From NCBI GenBank assembly GCA_938030735.1, contig CALHIM010000007.1, positions 62,001 through 126,000 of the forward strand: DNA of 64,000 bases, in the 5' to 3' direction. Shown piece by piece: positions 7,444 to 16,619 of the stretch; the first letter of the stretch is position 1; every line of letters starts with the position of its first letter. The notes below the pieces were generated by a model. That model worked only from the letters and a program-made list of their open reading frames with translations. It made no database searches and had not been told where the DNA came from. The translations under genes were made by a program, and so were the position numbers. Source of the DNA: an uncultured bacterium (lineage in GTDB: Bacteria; Patescibacteriota; Saccharimonadia; Saccharimonadales; Saccharimonadaceae).

Positions 7444-9301
7444 TTTTATTCGAAAAATTACCAAAATTACGTCACTATTTTTAATGGCGGTTTTGGTTTT
7501 TAGCTTTGCTTTTGGCGAATTTTCGAACCAAGCTTTCGCTAGAAGGCGACGAAATCGTGAAGATGAAGAAATCGTACTACGACTAAAAAATGAGAATATC
7601 GTTTTTTCTAAATTTGACGCGAAATATAATTTTAGCGCCGACCAAAAAGGAAATACGAATCTTGAAATTACTGAAAATATTTCGACATATTTTATCCGTG
7701 ATGGCATAAATCACGGAATCGAGCGTGCAATTCCACGGTTTTTTAATGGTGAAGCTATTTTTGATGGTAAAGCTGAAATTGAGATGGATGGCAAAAAAGT
7801 TTCATATTCAACTTATGAAAGTGACGGAAATATCGTATTTCGAATTGGCGAAAGCGGAAGTTTCGTTTATGGAAGACATAAATATCAGCTAAAATATCGG
7901 TTTAAAAATCTACTGTTAACAGATGGTAGTGTACAAAAAATGATTATGAACACCAATGGAACTCATTGGAAACGACCTTTTAATGAAGTTATTGCAACAG
8001 TTAATTTAGATTCATCAGTTTTGAAAGAATTTAATGGTACGGTGAGATGTTTTGCTGGAATGCAAGGCTCAACTGAAGAGTGCAATACTTTTGAGCGTAA
8101 GTCGGAAGAGGGAGTTTTTAAGTTCTCACAAAAAGATGTTCAAGCTGGCGAGAATCTAACATTTGAAATTGACTTTAATAGTAAATTTGCTCAACCAGAA
8201 GCGAGCGGTATTGATGTAAATACAATAATTTTTGGAATTTTGGCGTTAATTTTGGCGGTAATTGCACTATTCTTTGCCGTTCGGGTTATTTTAAAATATA
8301 ATTCAGTTAAGAGAGAAAACAAGGTTTCGAAAGCGGTTGTCCCGCAATATTTGCCGCCAAAAATTGAAGAATTAGATATTTTGGATGCGGGGAATTTAGT
8401 AAAATCAAATAAAAAACTTACTGCTGCAATGCTATTTTTTGCGGTGAATGGCAATATTCAGATTGTTGAAAAAACTTCGAAGGGCTTTTTGGGTGGCGAG
8501 AAAAAGAGCTATACAATTCAGCTATTAAATCGAGATAATTTGAATCGAGATATGCTTTCGTTATTAAATTCATTTTTTAGAAGTAAAACTGAGATTGATT
8601 TATCTAAACAAATGAGTAGTATGCAAGCCTCTGATATTTCTTCGAAAGTTTTAAACTCCGCATTTAGCGGAACTTCTTACTATGTTCAAGAAAAGCCAGC
8701 AGTGTTCAGCAATTCTCAGTTTTTTGCTGGTGGAGTGATCGTTTTGTCTGTGGTATTGTTTTTTGCGAGCGGAATAATAGTTAATTTTATTTCAACTATT
8801 TCACCTTGGTTTACGGTAGCTATATTTTCTTTCATTGCAGCCGTCGCACTTTCAATTTTAATATTTACTATTTCAAATATAAAAATTCCATCTCGAAAAG
8901 GTTTTGAAGCAAAGAATTATCTTGAAGGTTTGAAACTTTATATTTCAGTAGCAGAAAGCGAACGGTTAAAATTTTCGCAAAGTTTACAGAATTCTGAAAG
9001 ATTCCAAACTGAATTTGGTGGTTCTCGCGTAAAACTTTATGAAAAACTTTTACCTTGGGCAGCATTGTTCGGGCTAGAGAAGTCTTGGGCAAAGGTGCTT
9101 GAATTACAATTTCAAGATGAAAATTATCTACCAGATTGGTATGTTGGCTCAACAGTATTTAATGCTATGGTGTTTTCGAATAGCTTGAATAGTTTTAATA
9201 GTGCAATGAACAGTTATTCTGCGCCAAGTTCGAGCAGTTCTGGTGGAGGTGGTGGATTCTCTGGCGGCGGCGCTGGCGGCGGCGGTGGTGGCGGTTGGTA
9301 A
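7427..9301 (+). CDS. DUF2207 membrane protein with glycine-rich tail
   Basis: Large envelope protein of unknown role, YciQ-like. An N-terminal signal or anchor (hydrophobic stretch LFLMAVLVFSFAFG) is followed by an extracytoplasmic DUF2207 domain with YFIRDGINHGIERAIPR, a membrane helix, a cytoplasmic region, two more helices near residue 430-480, and a tail of almost pure Gly/Ser ending GGGGGW, typical of this family. I chose ATG 7427 because AGGA lies about ten bases upstream; an earlier ATG at 7409 is possible. It overlaps the preceding gene, so coupling is likely. Confidence 0.85.
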   Translation: MKLQNNFIRKITKITSLFLMAVLVFSFAFGEFSNQAFARRRRNREDEEIVLRLKNENIVFSKFDAKYNFSADQKGNTNLEITENISTYFIRDGINHGIERAIPRFFNGEAIFDGKAEIEMDGKKVSYSTYESDGNIVFRIGESGSFVYGRHKYQLKYRFKNLLLTDGSVQKMIMNTNGTHWKRPFNEVIATVNLDSSVLKEFNGTVRCFAGMQGSTEECNTFERKSEEGVFKFSQKDVQAGENLTFEIDFNSKFAQPEASGIDVNTIIFGILALILAVIALFFAVRVILKYNSVKRENKVSKAVVPQYLPPKIEELDILDAGNLVKSNKKLTAAMLFFAVNGNIQIVEKTSKGFLGGEKKSYTIQLLNRDNLNRDMLSLLNSFFRSKTEIDLSKQMSSMQASDISSKVLNSAFSGTSYYVQEKPAVFSNSQFFAGGVIVLSVVLFFASGIIVNFISTISPWFTVAIFSFIAAVALSILIFTISNIKIPSRKGFEAKNYLEGLKLYISVAESERLKFSQSLQNSERFQTEFGGSRVKLYEKLLPWAALFGLEKSWAKVLELQFQDENYLPDWYVGSTVFNAMVFSNSLNSFNSAMNSYSAPSSSSSGGGGGFSGGGAGGGGGGGW

Positions 9302-9335
9302 AACCGCACCTTTCTATAAAGCAGATTTTCGAAAA

Positions 9336-9366
9336 GTAGCTTGCAAAAAATGTAAGCTACTTTTTT
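9336..9366 (+). terminator. Terminator after the DUF2207 gene
   Basis: GTAGCTTGCA and TGTAAGCTAC form a stem with one mismatch, followed by six T. Confidence 0.85.
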
Positions 9367-9425
9367 GTAGTAAAAAGCATAACTATATTGATTTTTTTGC
9401 TTTTTTGTGATTAAATATAAGCATT

Positions 9426-11996
9426 ATGAAAAGAATTTGGGTTGGGTTGAAAAATAAAAAAGTTTTAGTAGTTATTTTTTTAGTATTTTTTTCTTTTTTT
9501 AGTAATAATTTTGCAAATGCTATAGATTTGACTAATCCTAACAGTAATTTTGTTACGCCTGATGAAGTTAAGAAAAAGGCGGAGGAAGAAAAGAGAAATA
9601 GGGAAATAGAGGAAAAAAGAAAAAAAGACAATCAGGTTATTCCTACAACCCCAACTGGTAGATCTTCGCAGCCTACAACAGATAAAACTCAACAGGATGT
9701 AAGAAATAATACAGCTAATAACGATAGAATTAAATGTGAAGAGGCATATAAAAAGGCTAAAGCGGCTGGTGTTGACGAGAAGAAACTTAATGAGCTCAAG
9801 AAAAAATGTAATTATTCTCCCGCAACAAATGATGGCGATTGGACTAAAAAGAACGATGAAGCCAAAGCTGCAATTGAGGAAATGGACAAGCAAACTAAGG
9901 AATCTAATAAAGACAAAAATTCCTGCGCTATTGAATGGGTCGGTTGGATTGTTTGCCCGATTATCCGTGCTTCAACCGGTGTTGTTGTCACTCTATATAA
10001 TTTTATGCAAACGAATTTCTTAAATATTAAGTCTGATCAACTTTTCTCAAATTCTGAAAAAGGACAAAAAGCATTTAAACACTGGATGACATTTAGAGAT
10101 ATTGCGAATATATTTTTTGTAATTATGATTGCAATAATAATTTTCTCGCAAGTAACTGGCGCAGGGATTTCTAACTACGGCATTAAGAAAATGCTACCAA
10201 AAATTATTATTTATGCAATTTTAGTTAATATTTCTTGGTATATCGTTGTGATTGCTATTGATATCTCAAATATCGTTGGCAGCACCTTATTTAAATGGCT
10301 ATCAGATAATGGTAGATGGGATTTTTCAAGTGATGCTCAAACGGGGCAGTCTCCTGTTGAAGGTATTCTAACAGGTCATGCAAAAATAGGTGCACTAATT
10401 GCAGCTGGAGTTACCGCTGCTCTTGTTGCGGGTAGCACAATTCTTCTTTTCCTTGTATCTGCGGCATTTGCTGTTGTGATGACAGTATTTATATTAATGG
10501 TAAGAGAAGCGGCTGTTATTATTCTTGTAGTAACTTCTCCTTTAGCTTTTGTTGCAGGGTTATTGCCGAATACAGAAGGAATTTTCAAGAAGTGGACTAA
10601 GCTTATGAAAAATATGCTAATGATTTACCCGATTTGTTCATTAATGGTGGGTGGAGCCTTGTTTGTTTCTAATCTATTATATAGCGTATCTGATGATGAA
10701 TTGCTTAAAACTATTTACGGCGTTTTGCCTATACTATCACTATTTGCAATTATTGCAGTTATTAAAACTGTACTTTCGTTTATTGATGGCTTGACTGGCG
10801 GAAATTTGCGTGGCGCTATTGATAGAATGTCTGGTAAAATTAATTCTGTTGGTCAGAATTCGAACTGGGCTAAAGCTCTAAGAGAGAAAGAAGCAAAAAG
10901 AAGCATTAGTGGAATTGCTATCGGTGAAAAAGCTCGTGCAGCTAAATATGAAGAAAAGCAATACGGAAGAAACCGCAAAGAGCTTCGAAAACTTCAAGCA
11001 AAGAAGAACCCTACCGCTTCAGACTATCGAAGAATGGGGCAACTTGGTGCTTCTATTGGCGGTTTTGAAAAAGGTCAAACCGACGGAATGGTTACTGCTA
11101 TGGCTTCAGGAATTGGCAACAGCGTATCGAATGTTGATTCCGAGCTTGCGAGAATTTCGAATGTTTCCGATCCTGTTCAACAAGGTTTGATGTATAGTGC
11201 TCTTTCACAAGCGGTAACAAAATCGGGTCTTAATGGTGCGGGCCAAGCTGCTGCAATGAGCAGTATTGCTAATAGTGCTTTAAATATTGGTGATGCTGAA
11301 CAAAGAAAATCTGTTGCTGCTCAAATTGCATCAAAAGCAGGTAGTGATATCAAGAAAGTTAATCCTGCCGCAGCAAAAGCAGTTATGCAAGATTTTTCTT
11401 CAGGAAATATTAAATCTGTTCAAGATTTCGAAAATGATATTTCAACATACTCAGGTGCAAGTGCTAAACAAATGGCTGATTGGTCTGACATGTCTAGCGC
11501 AAATGTTAATGACAACAAAGCGTTTAAGGCAATGCAAAGCGCATTTAATAGTGGTGACCAAAGTAAGATTTCGCAAGCGCAGAATATGGGCAAGATTGCC
11601 GAGCAAGCTCTTACCGCTAATGCAAATGGAACAATGTCTCTAACACCAGATCAGCAAGCTAACTTTATGGCGATGCAAAAGTTGGCTCAATCCCATACTC
11701 CACAAACAGCGCCGGCCGCTGCTACGACAAGCAATAATAGCTCTGCGAATACTCAATCTTCTCCCAGTCAAAAGGTAGAAGTAACTGCTGGGCAGAGTTG
11801 GCAAGCATCGGCTCCGCAACAAGCTCAGGCTAGCTCTTCTGATAGGGCTTCCAGCTCTAGCTCTGTTACGTATAGTGCGCCTGCAGCGCAAGTTAGCCAA
11901 GCCTCGCAGCCAATAAATAATAGTAATCAAAATATTCAACCTCGGCAAACTGCGAGCGATCCAACTAAACCAAACAGAAAATTTGGTGCTAACTAA
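9426..11996 (+). CDS. VirB6/TrbL-like polytopic membrane protein with long hydrophilic tail
   Basis: 856 residues. A signal peptide is followed by a Lys/Glu-rich linker (about 45-160), a membrane block of roughly seven or eight helices (about 165-460) with conserved-looking SPLAFVAGLLPNTEGIFKKWTKLM, and a soluble C-terminal half of about 400 residues that becomes Gln/Ala/Ser-rich. The membrane block resembles VirB6/TrbL proteins, which form the inner-membrane core of type IV secretion systems. No other type IV secretion gene lies nearby, so its partners must be elsewhere or it acts alone. Family assignment is by pattern only. Confidence 0.6.
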   Translation: MKRIWVGLKNKKVLVVIFLVFFSFFSNNFANAIDLTNPNSNFVTPDEVKKKAEEEKRNREIEEKRKKDNQVIPTTPTGRSSQPTTDKTQQDVRNNTANNDRIKCEEAYKKAKAAGVDEKKLNELKKKCNYSPATNDGDWTKKNDEAKAAIEEMDKQTKESNKDKNSCAIEWVGWIVCPIIRASTGVVVTLYNFMQTNFLNIKSDQLFSNSEKGQKAFKHWMTFRDIANIFFVIMIAIIIFSQVTGAGISNYGIKKMLPKIIIYAILVNISWYIVVIAIDISNIVGSTLFKWLSDNGRWDFSSDAQTGQSPVEGILTGHAKIGALIAAGVTAALVAGSTILLFLVSAAFAVVMTVFILMVREAAVIILVVTSPLAFVAGLLPNTEGIFKKWTKLMKNMLMIYPICSLMVGGALFVSNLLYSVSDDELLKTIYGVLPILSLFAIIAVIKTVLSFIDGLTGGNLRGAIDRMSGKINSVGQNSNWAKALREKEAKRSISGIAIGEKARAAKYEEKQYGRNRKELRKLQAKKNPTASDYRRMGQLGASIGGFEKGQTDGMVTAMASGIGNSVSNVDSELARISNVSDPVQQGLMYSALSQAVTKSGLNGAGQAAAMSSIANSALNIGDAEQRKSVAAQIASKAGSDIKKVNPAAAKAVMQDFSSGNIKSVQDFENDISTYSGASAKQMADWSDMSSANVNDNKAFKAMQSAFNSGDQSKISQAQNMGKIAEQALTANANGTMSLTPDQQANFMAMQKLAQSHTPQTAPAAATTSNNSSANTQSSPSQKVEVTAGQSWQASAPQQAQASSSDRASSSSSVTYSAPAAQVSQASQPINNSNQNIQPRQTASDPTKPNRKFGAN

Positions 11997-12004
11997 ATGT
12001 AAAA

Positions 12005-12037
12005 ACGCTCTTTCAAAAATAGAAAGGGTGTTTTTTT
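12005..12037 (+). terminator. Terminator after the VirB6-like gene
   Basis: ACGCTCTTTC and GAAAGGGTGT pair (with G-U pairs) around AAAAATA and are followed by a run of T. Confidence 0.8.
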
Positions 12038-12089
12038 GCTTAAAATATGCTAAAATAAAATAAAGATAATCTAAACTAAAAGGAGAAAT

Positions 12090-13424
12090 ATGAAAATTGC
12101 ATTAATTGGTTTTGGGCTCGAGGCAAAAAGTGCTTATGATTATTTTAAAAGTATTGATCAAAATAATACTTTTGAAATTTATGACGAAAACCCGAAAAGC
12201 AAAATTGAGCTACCGAATGGCGTTAAATTCTTTGGTGATTTTCATGATTTTTCAAAAATTCAAGCAGATTTGATTGTGCGAACACCCGCAGTTAACCCTA
12301 GCCGTTTACTAAAAAATACTAAAATTACATCTGTCACAAATTTATTTTTTGAAAAATGCCCAGCTCCAATTATTGGCGTAACTGGTTCAAAAGGTAAGGG
12401 AACGGTGTCGAGTTTTATTGCTGAAATTTTGCGTGCAGCTGGTTTAAGAGTTCATCTTGTTGGCAATATTGGCTTACCAGCGCTTAATGATCTTTCGAAA
12501 ATTCAAAAAGATGATGCCGTGATTTATGAACTCAGCAGTTTTCAGCTTTGGGATGCTCAAAAATCGCCGCATATTGCAGTTTTAAATAATCTTGAAGTTG
12601 ATCATCTCGATGTCCATGATGGTTTTAAAGATTATGTGGCGGCAAAAATGAATATTGCTAAAAATCAAACCGAGAATGATTTTTTTATTTTTAATGCTGA
12701 AAATCCAATAGTTTTAAAAAATGTTGAAAACTTAAAGAGCCAGCTCAAGGCAGAACTTCAGCCTTTTCAGAATTACAATTTAGCTCATATTCAAGAAAAC
12801 TATTTTTTATGGGGAGATGAAGTTCTCTTCGAAACTGATATTTTGAAAATTCCAGGCGAACATAATCAAAAAAATGCTTGTGCTGCAATGATTGCAACTT
12901 TTGATTTTTTGCGTGAAAAAGGTTTTGAAATTGAGGAAATCTTCGATTTTTGGCGAGAAGGGCTTTCGAAATTTACGGGTTTACCGCATAGGTTAAAATT
13001 TGTTCGCGAGTTTGAGGGTGTGCGATTTTATAATGATTCAATTGCAACTACACCAGGTAGTGCGATTGCTGCACTAAATTCTTTCGAAAAGCCAAAAATT
13101 CTAATTCTTGGTGGAAGTAATAAAGGTGCTGATTTAAGTGAGCTGATTGAAAAAATTGCAAAAATGCCAGAGCAAGAACTTCGGAAGGTAATTTTAATGG
13201 GATCAGAATCTGAAAAACTAGCTCAGAAATTGATATCAAGCGGATTCGAGCGGTTTATAAATTTAGGTGTAAAAACAAATATGCAAGAAGTTATAAAAAC
13301 TGCTTTCGAAAACGCAAAAAGCGGTGATGTAGTTATTTTAAGTCCAGCTCATGCCAGTTTTGATATGTTTAAAAGTTATGTTGATCGCGGTGAACAATTT
13401 GTTGAAAATGTAAACCTTTTATGA
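12090..13424 (+). CDS. murD: UDP-N-acetylmuramoylalanine-D-glutamate ligase
   Basis: Adds D-Glu to UDP-MurNAc-L-Ala in the cytoplasm during peptidoglycan synthesis. A Rossmann-like N-terminal domain (IALIGFGLEAKSA) precedes the ATP-binding loop GVTGSKGKGT near residue 95, the Mg-binding YELSSFQL, LNNLEVDHLDVH, and the C-terminal domain with HRLKFV, YNDSIATTP and LGGSNKGAD. The 444-residue length is normal. It sits about 20 kb from the other mur/fts genes of this window, so the cell-wall cluster is split. AAAAGGAGAAAT precedes the ATG. Confidence 0.95.
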   Translation: MKIALIGFGLEAKSAYDYFKSIDQNNTFEIYDENPKSKIELPNGVKFFGDFHDFSKIQADLIVRTPAVNPSRLLKNTKITSVTNLFFEKCPAPIIGVTGSKGKGTVSSFIAEILRAAGLRVHLVGNIGLPALNDLSKIQKDDAVIYELSSFQLWDAQKSPHIAVLNNLEVDHLDVHDGFKDYVAAKMNIAKNQTENDFFIFNAENPIVLKNVENLKSQLKAELQPFQNYNLAHIQENYFLWGDEVLFETDILKIPGEHNQKNACAAMIATFDFLREKGFEIEEIFDFWREGLSKFTGLPHRLKFVREFEGVRFYNDSIATTPGSAIAALNSFEKPKILILGGSNKGADLSELIEKIAKMPEQELRKVILMGSESEKLAQKLISSGFERFINLGVKTNMQEVIKTAFENAKSGDVVILSPAHASFDMFKSYVDRGEQFVENVNLL

Positions 13425-13437
13425 TAAAATTTATATT

Positions 13438-13857
13438 ATGACTAAAAAACAAGCTAAATCTACAAAGAAATCTGCTTTAAAACTAAAAGCAGTAGACCCA
13501 AAAGCACAATTTGCAGGTTTTAAAAAATTTATTAAAGATCAAGGATTGATCGGAATGGCGATCGGTTTAATTCTTGGAACGGCTTCTGGTGATCTTGTTA
13601 AATCTTTGATTAATAATATCATTATGCCACCACTTGGTTTCATTCTTGGATCGGCCGAAGGTTTGAAAGGCGTTGTTTGGAATATGGGAAAAACACCAGC
13701 AGGCAAAGAAGCGGTTCTTTCTTATGGTGCATTTTTGAACGATGTCATTAACTTTTTAGTAATTGCGTTCGTTGTATATTTCGTACTTTTGTTTGTTGAA
13801 AAACTTTTTGTAGACGACAGCATTGAAGAAGAAGCTGAAAAGGTAACAAATAAATAA
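13438..13857 (+). CDS. mscL: Large-conductance mechanosensitive channel
   Basis: Pentameric emergency valve opened by membrane tension during osmotic downshock. The 139 residues include the N-terminal FKKFIKDQGLIGMAIGLILG (first membrane helix with the glycine-rich packing face), IMPPLGFILG, and the second helix NFLVIAFVVYFVLLFV, ending in a charged tail. A Lys-rich extension of about 25 residues precedes the usual start. prfB begins three bases after its stop. Confidence 0.93.
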   Translation: MTKKQAKSTKKSALKLKAVDPKAQFAGFKKFIKDQGLIGMAIGLILGTASGDLVKSLINNIIMPPLGFILGSAEGLKGVVWNMGKTPAGKEAVLSYGAFLNDVINFLVIAFVVYFVLLFVEKLFVDDSIEEEAEKVTNK

Positions 13858-13860
13858 ATT

Positions 13861-14940
13861 ATGGATAAGCTGAAAGCTCGCGTTGGCGAAATTTTAAATG
13901 AGCTTGAAAAAGCGAGCTTGAAGCTTAATCTTGAAAGCAAAAAAAATCAAATCTCAGATTTAGAGGTTGAAATTTCGAATCCAGAAATTTGGCTAAACCC
14001 TAAAACTGCACAAGAAAAAGTTAAAAAACTTGCTGATTTAAACAAGGAAATCCACCCTTGGTTGGTTTTAAAAACGCAAGTTGAAGACATTTTAGAATTG
14101 ATAAATCTTAGTGACGATGAGCTTCTTGAAGAATTTGAAGCTCAAATTTTGCAATTCGAAAATGATTTTGAAGAGTTAAAAAAACAGCTTTTATTTGATG
14201 GAGAATTTGATAGCGGTGATGCAATCGTTCGAATTACTGCTGGTGTTGGCGGAACTGATGCACAAGATTTTGCTGAAATGTTGGAGCGAATGTATTTGCG
14301 TTGGGCTGAAAAAAATAATCTAAAAACCGAGCAAATTGAGCGAAGCGTTGGTGAAGAAGCTGGAATTAAAACTAGCGTTTTCGAAATTCAAGGCCTTTAT
14401 GCTTATGGTAAAATACGAAGTGAAAATGGTGTACATCGTTTAGTGCGAATTTCGCCATTTAACAGTGGCGGAACTCGTGAAACTTCTTTTGCTTTAGTTG
14501 AAGTTTTGCCAAAAATTGATACGCCAGAACATGTTGAAATTGCTGAAAAAGACCTTCGAATTGATGTCTATCGCTCTGGCGGAAAGGGTGGGCAAGGTGT
14601 AAACACAACTGATTCGGCTGTACGAATTACACACATTCCAACTGGTACGGTTGTGGCAATCCAGAATGAACGCTCGCAAACGCAAAATAAAGAAACCGCA
14701 ATGAGTATTTTGCGTGGAAAGCTCGTGCAAATGAAAATGGAACAGCACGCACAGAATTTGAGTGAGCTTCAAGCTGGAAAATCTGCTGATTGGGGCTCGC
14801 AAATTCGAAATTATGTCTTGAACCCTTATAAAATAGTTAAAGATACACGAACCAAATATGAAGAAAAAGATGTTGAAAAGGTATTAAACGGTGAAATTGA
14901 CGGATTTATCTTTGCATTTTTAGAAAATTCGAAAGAATAA
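13861..14940 (+). CDS. prfB: Peptide chain release factor 2, no programmed frameshift
   Basis: Recognises UAA and UGA and releases the peptide. The tripeptide anticodon SPF is visible in VRISPFNSGG and the catalytic GGQ in SGGKGGQGVN. All 359 residues are in one reading frame; the in-frame TGA with CTTTGA slip site that autoregulates RF2 in most bacteria is absent at the expected place near codon 25. Presence of an SPF-type factor agrees with TGA being a stop here. The start has no clear Shine-Dalgarno and may depend on coupling to mscL. Confidence 0.95.
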   Translation: MDKLKARVGEILNELEKASLKLNLESKKNQISDLEVEISNPEIWLNPKTAQEKVKKLADLNKEIHPWLVLKTQVEDILELINLSDDELLEEFEAQILQFENDFEELKKQLLFDGEFDSGDAIVRITAGVGGTDAQDFAEMLERMYLRWAEKNNLKTEQIERSVGEEAGIKTSVFEIQGLYAYGKIRSENGVHRLVRISPFNSGGTRETSFALVEVLPKIDTPEHVEIAEKDLRIDVYRSGGKGGQGVNTTDSAVRITHIPTGTVVAIQNERSQTQNKETAMSILRGKLVQMKMEQHAQNLSELQAGKSADWGSQIRNYVLNPYKIVKDTRTKYEEKDVEKVLNGEIDGFIFAFLENSKE

Positions 14941-14977
14941 AAGTATGAGTATACAATAAATTTTTTTAAAAAAACTC

Positions 14978-15006
14978 TTGCAATAAAAAAGCTTATACTG
15001 TATAAT
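14978..15006 (+). promoter_or_regulatory. Promoter of tRNA-Phe
   Basis: TTGCAA (14978-14983), 17 bp spacer and TATAAT (15001-15006), with the tRNA starting 11 bases later. Confidence 0.8.
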
Positions 15007-15017
15007 TGATGAAGGTT

Positions 15018-15093
15018 GGCTCTTTAGCTCAGTTGGTAGAGCAGAGGCCTGAAGAGCCTTGTGTCCCCAGTTCAAGTCTGGGAGGAGCCACCA
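15018..15093 (+). tRNA. tRNA-Phe (GAA), CCA encoded
   Basis: A complete cloverleaf can be folded: acceptor GGCTCTT with AGGAGCC, D-arm GCTC/GAGC, anticodon stem GAGGC/GCCTT with loop CTGAAGA (anticodon GAA at 15051-15053), and T-arm CCCAG/CTGGG with loop TTCAAGT. The 3' CCA is present in the DNA (15091-15093). Confidence 0.96.
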
Positions 15094-15108
15094 ATTTTTT
15101 GATAAATT

Positions 15109-15127
15109 CCGCTTTTGCGGTTTTTTA
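15109..15127 (+). terminator. Terminator of tRNA-Phe
   Basis: CCGC TTTT GCGG followed by six T. Confidence 0.8.
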
Positions 15128-15156
15128 TTTTTATAAAATAAATTTTCGAAAAGCAC

Positions 15157-15184
15157 TTGAAAAATTTAAAAACATAAGTATAAT
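15157..15184 (+). promoter_or_regulatory. Promoter of the anchored protein at 15192
   Basis: TTGAAA (15157-15162), 16 bp spacer and TATAAT (15179-15184). The ATG at 15192 lies seven bases downstream, which decides that start over an ATG that overlaps the -10 box. Confidence 0.7.
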
Positions 15185-15191
15185 GGTAGAT

Positions 15192-15866
15192 ATGAATAGA
15201 TTCAAAAAAGGTGCAGTTAAAGGTTCAACAATCGCAATTATTCTATTGAGTATTGGTTTTGCTGGTGCAGGTTCATTTGGAATTTGGGCTTATATTGAAT
15301 ATAACAATGTAAAAACAGATGTTGAAGGAAAAATTGACCTACAAGTTGCTGAAGGAAAACGAAAACAGCAAGAAGACGATGAAAAGAAATATAATGAAGA
15401 ACGCCGAAAAACTGTTAAAGAATTTCGTGCTCCAGAAGATTTAGGAAAGGTAACTTTTAGTTATCCAACATTCTGGAATCAATATGTCGAATCTAACGGT
15501 TCTGATCGAAAGGGCTTCTTCTCTTATTTCTATCCAGATACAGTGCCGCCAGTTCCAAAAGACGGTAAAGATACTCAGCGTTTCGGTTTACGCGTAGCTA
15601 TTTATGAGAAGAGTGTAGACGAAGTTCTTAAAGAATTTAACGAAGCTATCAAAAAAGGTGAGCTTTCTTCTGAAGCTGTGACAGTTAATGGATATCCAGC
15701 AACAAAAATTGCAGGTTTATTCCCTGGACCAGAGAAGAATAATCGAATTCGTGGAACAGCTTATTATTTTAAATTGAATAGTAAAACTTTAATGATTCGA
15801 ACCGATGCTGATACCTACAACAACGTCTTGAACGAAAATGTTTTAAGCACTCTAAAAATGGATTAG
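15192..15866 (+). CDS. Membrane-anchored protein of unknown function
   Basis: 224 residues: a short basic N-terminus, one membrane helix (IAIILLSIGFAGAGSFGIWAYI), a highly charged helical linker rich in Lys, Glu and Gln, and an extracytoplasmic domain from about residue 85 (VTFSYPTFWNQYVE onward) with alternating strands ending LSTLKMD. The domain vaguely resembles PsbP-like folds, but I cannot assign it. The open frame extends upstream through the tRNA; the start was set from the promoter. Confidence 0.75.
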   Translation: MNRFKKGAVKGSTIAIILLSIGFAGAGSFGIWAYIEYNNVKTDVEGKIDLQVAEGKRKQQEDDEKKYNEERRKTVKEFRAPEDLGKVTFSYPTFWNQYVESNGSDRKGFFSYFYPDTVPPVPKDGKDTQRFGLRVAIYEKSVDEVLKEFNEAIKKGELSSEAVTVNGYPATKIAGLFPGPEKNNRIRGTAYYFKLNSKTLMIRTDADTYNNVLNENVLSTLKMD

Positions 15867-15902
15867 CTTTTAAAAATAGCAAAAATTTGCTATAATAAAA
15901 AT

Positions 15903-16619
15903 ATGGATGAGCGGGAGTTTTTAAATCTGGTAGCAAAAGAAAGTAGTTTTCTTATTGCTGCTCACGAGATGAAAACCCCGCTTTCAATTATTCGCCAGCT
16001 TTCTTTAACTTTGAATGATGATGAAATTGAGCTTTCTAATTCTGAAAAAAGCCGAATTCTACGCCAAATTGATATCACTAGCGAGAGGGCTTTGCGACTC
16101 GTTCAAGATTTAACTAAAATTTCAAAGCTTGAAGATGCAATGTTCGAGCTTGAGCCTATAAATTCAAAAAAAATCTGCAATGATGTGGTTGCAGAAATTA
16201 CCGATGTTTTTAAACTCCACGGTAGAGTTATTAGGTTTAAAAATGTTCGAAAAAATGAGTTAATTATGGCGAATTATGAATTGCTTCGTTCAATTTTAAT
16301 GAACTTCTCAGATAATGCACTTTATTCTTCAAATCAAAATAGTGAAGTTGAAATTAAAATTTCAAATATTGGTGAAAAAGTTCGAATTTCAGTTCGAGAT
16401 TATGGCGAAGAATTACCACTTTCAATTTGGCGTTCAGTTAAAAAACAGAATCATCAGCCGGTTCAAGCGAATTCTCGGCCGCAGAGTTCTGGCTTGGGTA
16501 TTTTTATTGCTCAAAGTTTTGCAGCGGCAATGGGGGCAAAAATCGGTGTGATCCGCCACCGTGATGGAAGCACTTTTTATGTTGATTTAAACCGTTCTGG
16601 TCAGTTGAGTTTATTGTGA
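15903..16619 (+). CDS. Soluble sensor histidine kinase
   Basis: 238 residues with a dimerisation/phosphoacceptor domain at the very N-terminus (AAHEMKTPLSIIR, phosphorylated His near residue 21) and a HATPase domain with N-box ILMNFSDNALYSS, a degenerate D-box (VRDYGEELP) and G-box SSGLGIFIAQS. There is no membrane segment or recognisable sensor domain, so the input is probably cytoplasmic or comes from a partner. A TATAAT lies six bases before the ATG. Its stop overlaps the GTG start of the receiver gene by four bases. Confidence 0.88.
   Translation: MDEREFLNLVAKESSFLIAAHEMKTPLSIIRQLSLTLNDDEIELSNSEKSRILRQIDITSERALRLVQDLTKISKLEDAMFELEPINSKKICNDVVAEITDVFKLHGRVIRFKNVRKNELIMANYELLRSILMNFSDNALYSSNQNSEVEIKISNIGEKVRISVRDYGEELPLSIWRSVKKQNHQPVQANSRPQSSGLGIFIAQSFAAAMGAKIGVIRHRDGSTFYVDLNRSGQLSLL

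Noticed and set aside
8868..9152. Antisense and out-of-phase frames over core genes, such as this one and many similar
   Set aside because: They lie inside genes with clear family motifs on the other strand or frame and show no ribosome sites or domains.
9230..9300. GGC-rich repeat at the end of the DUF2207 gene as a variable or mobile repeat
   Set aside because: It codes the Gly/Ser tail normal for this family and is not a regular unit repeat.
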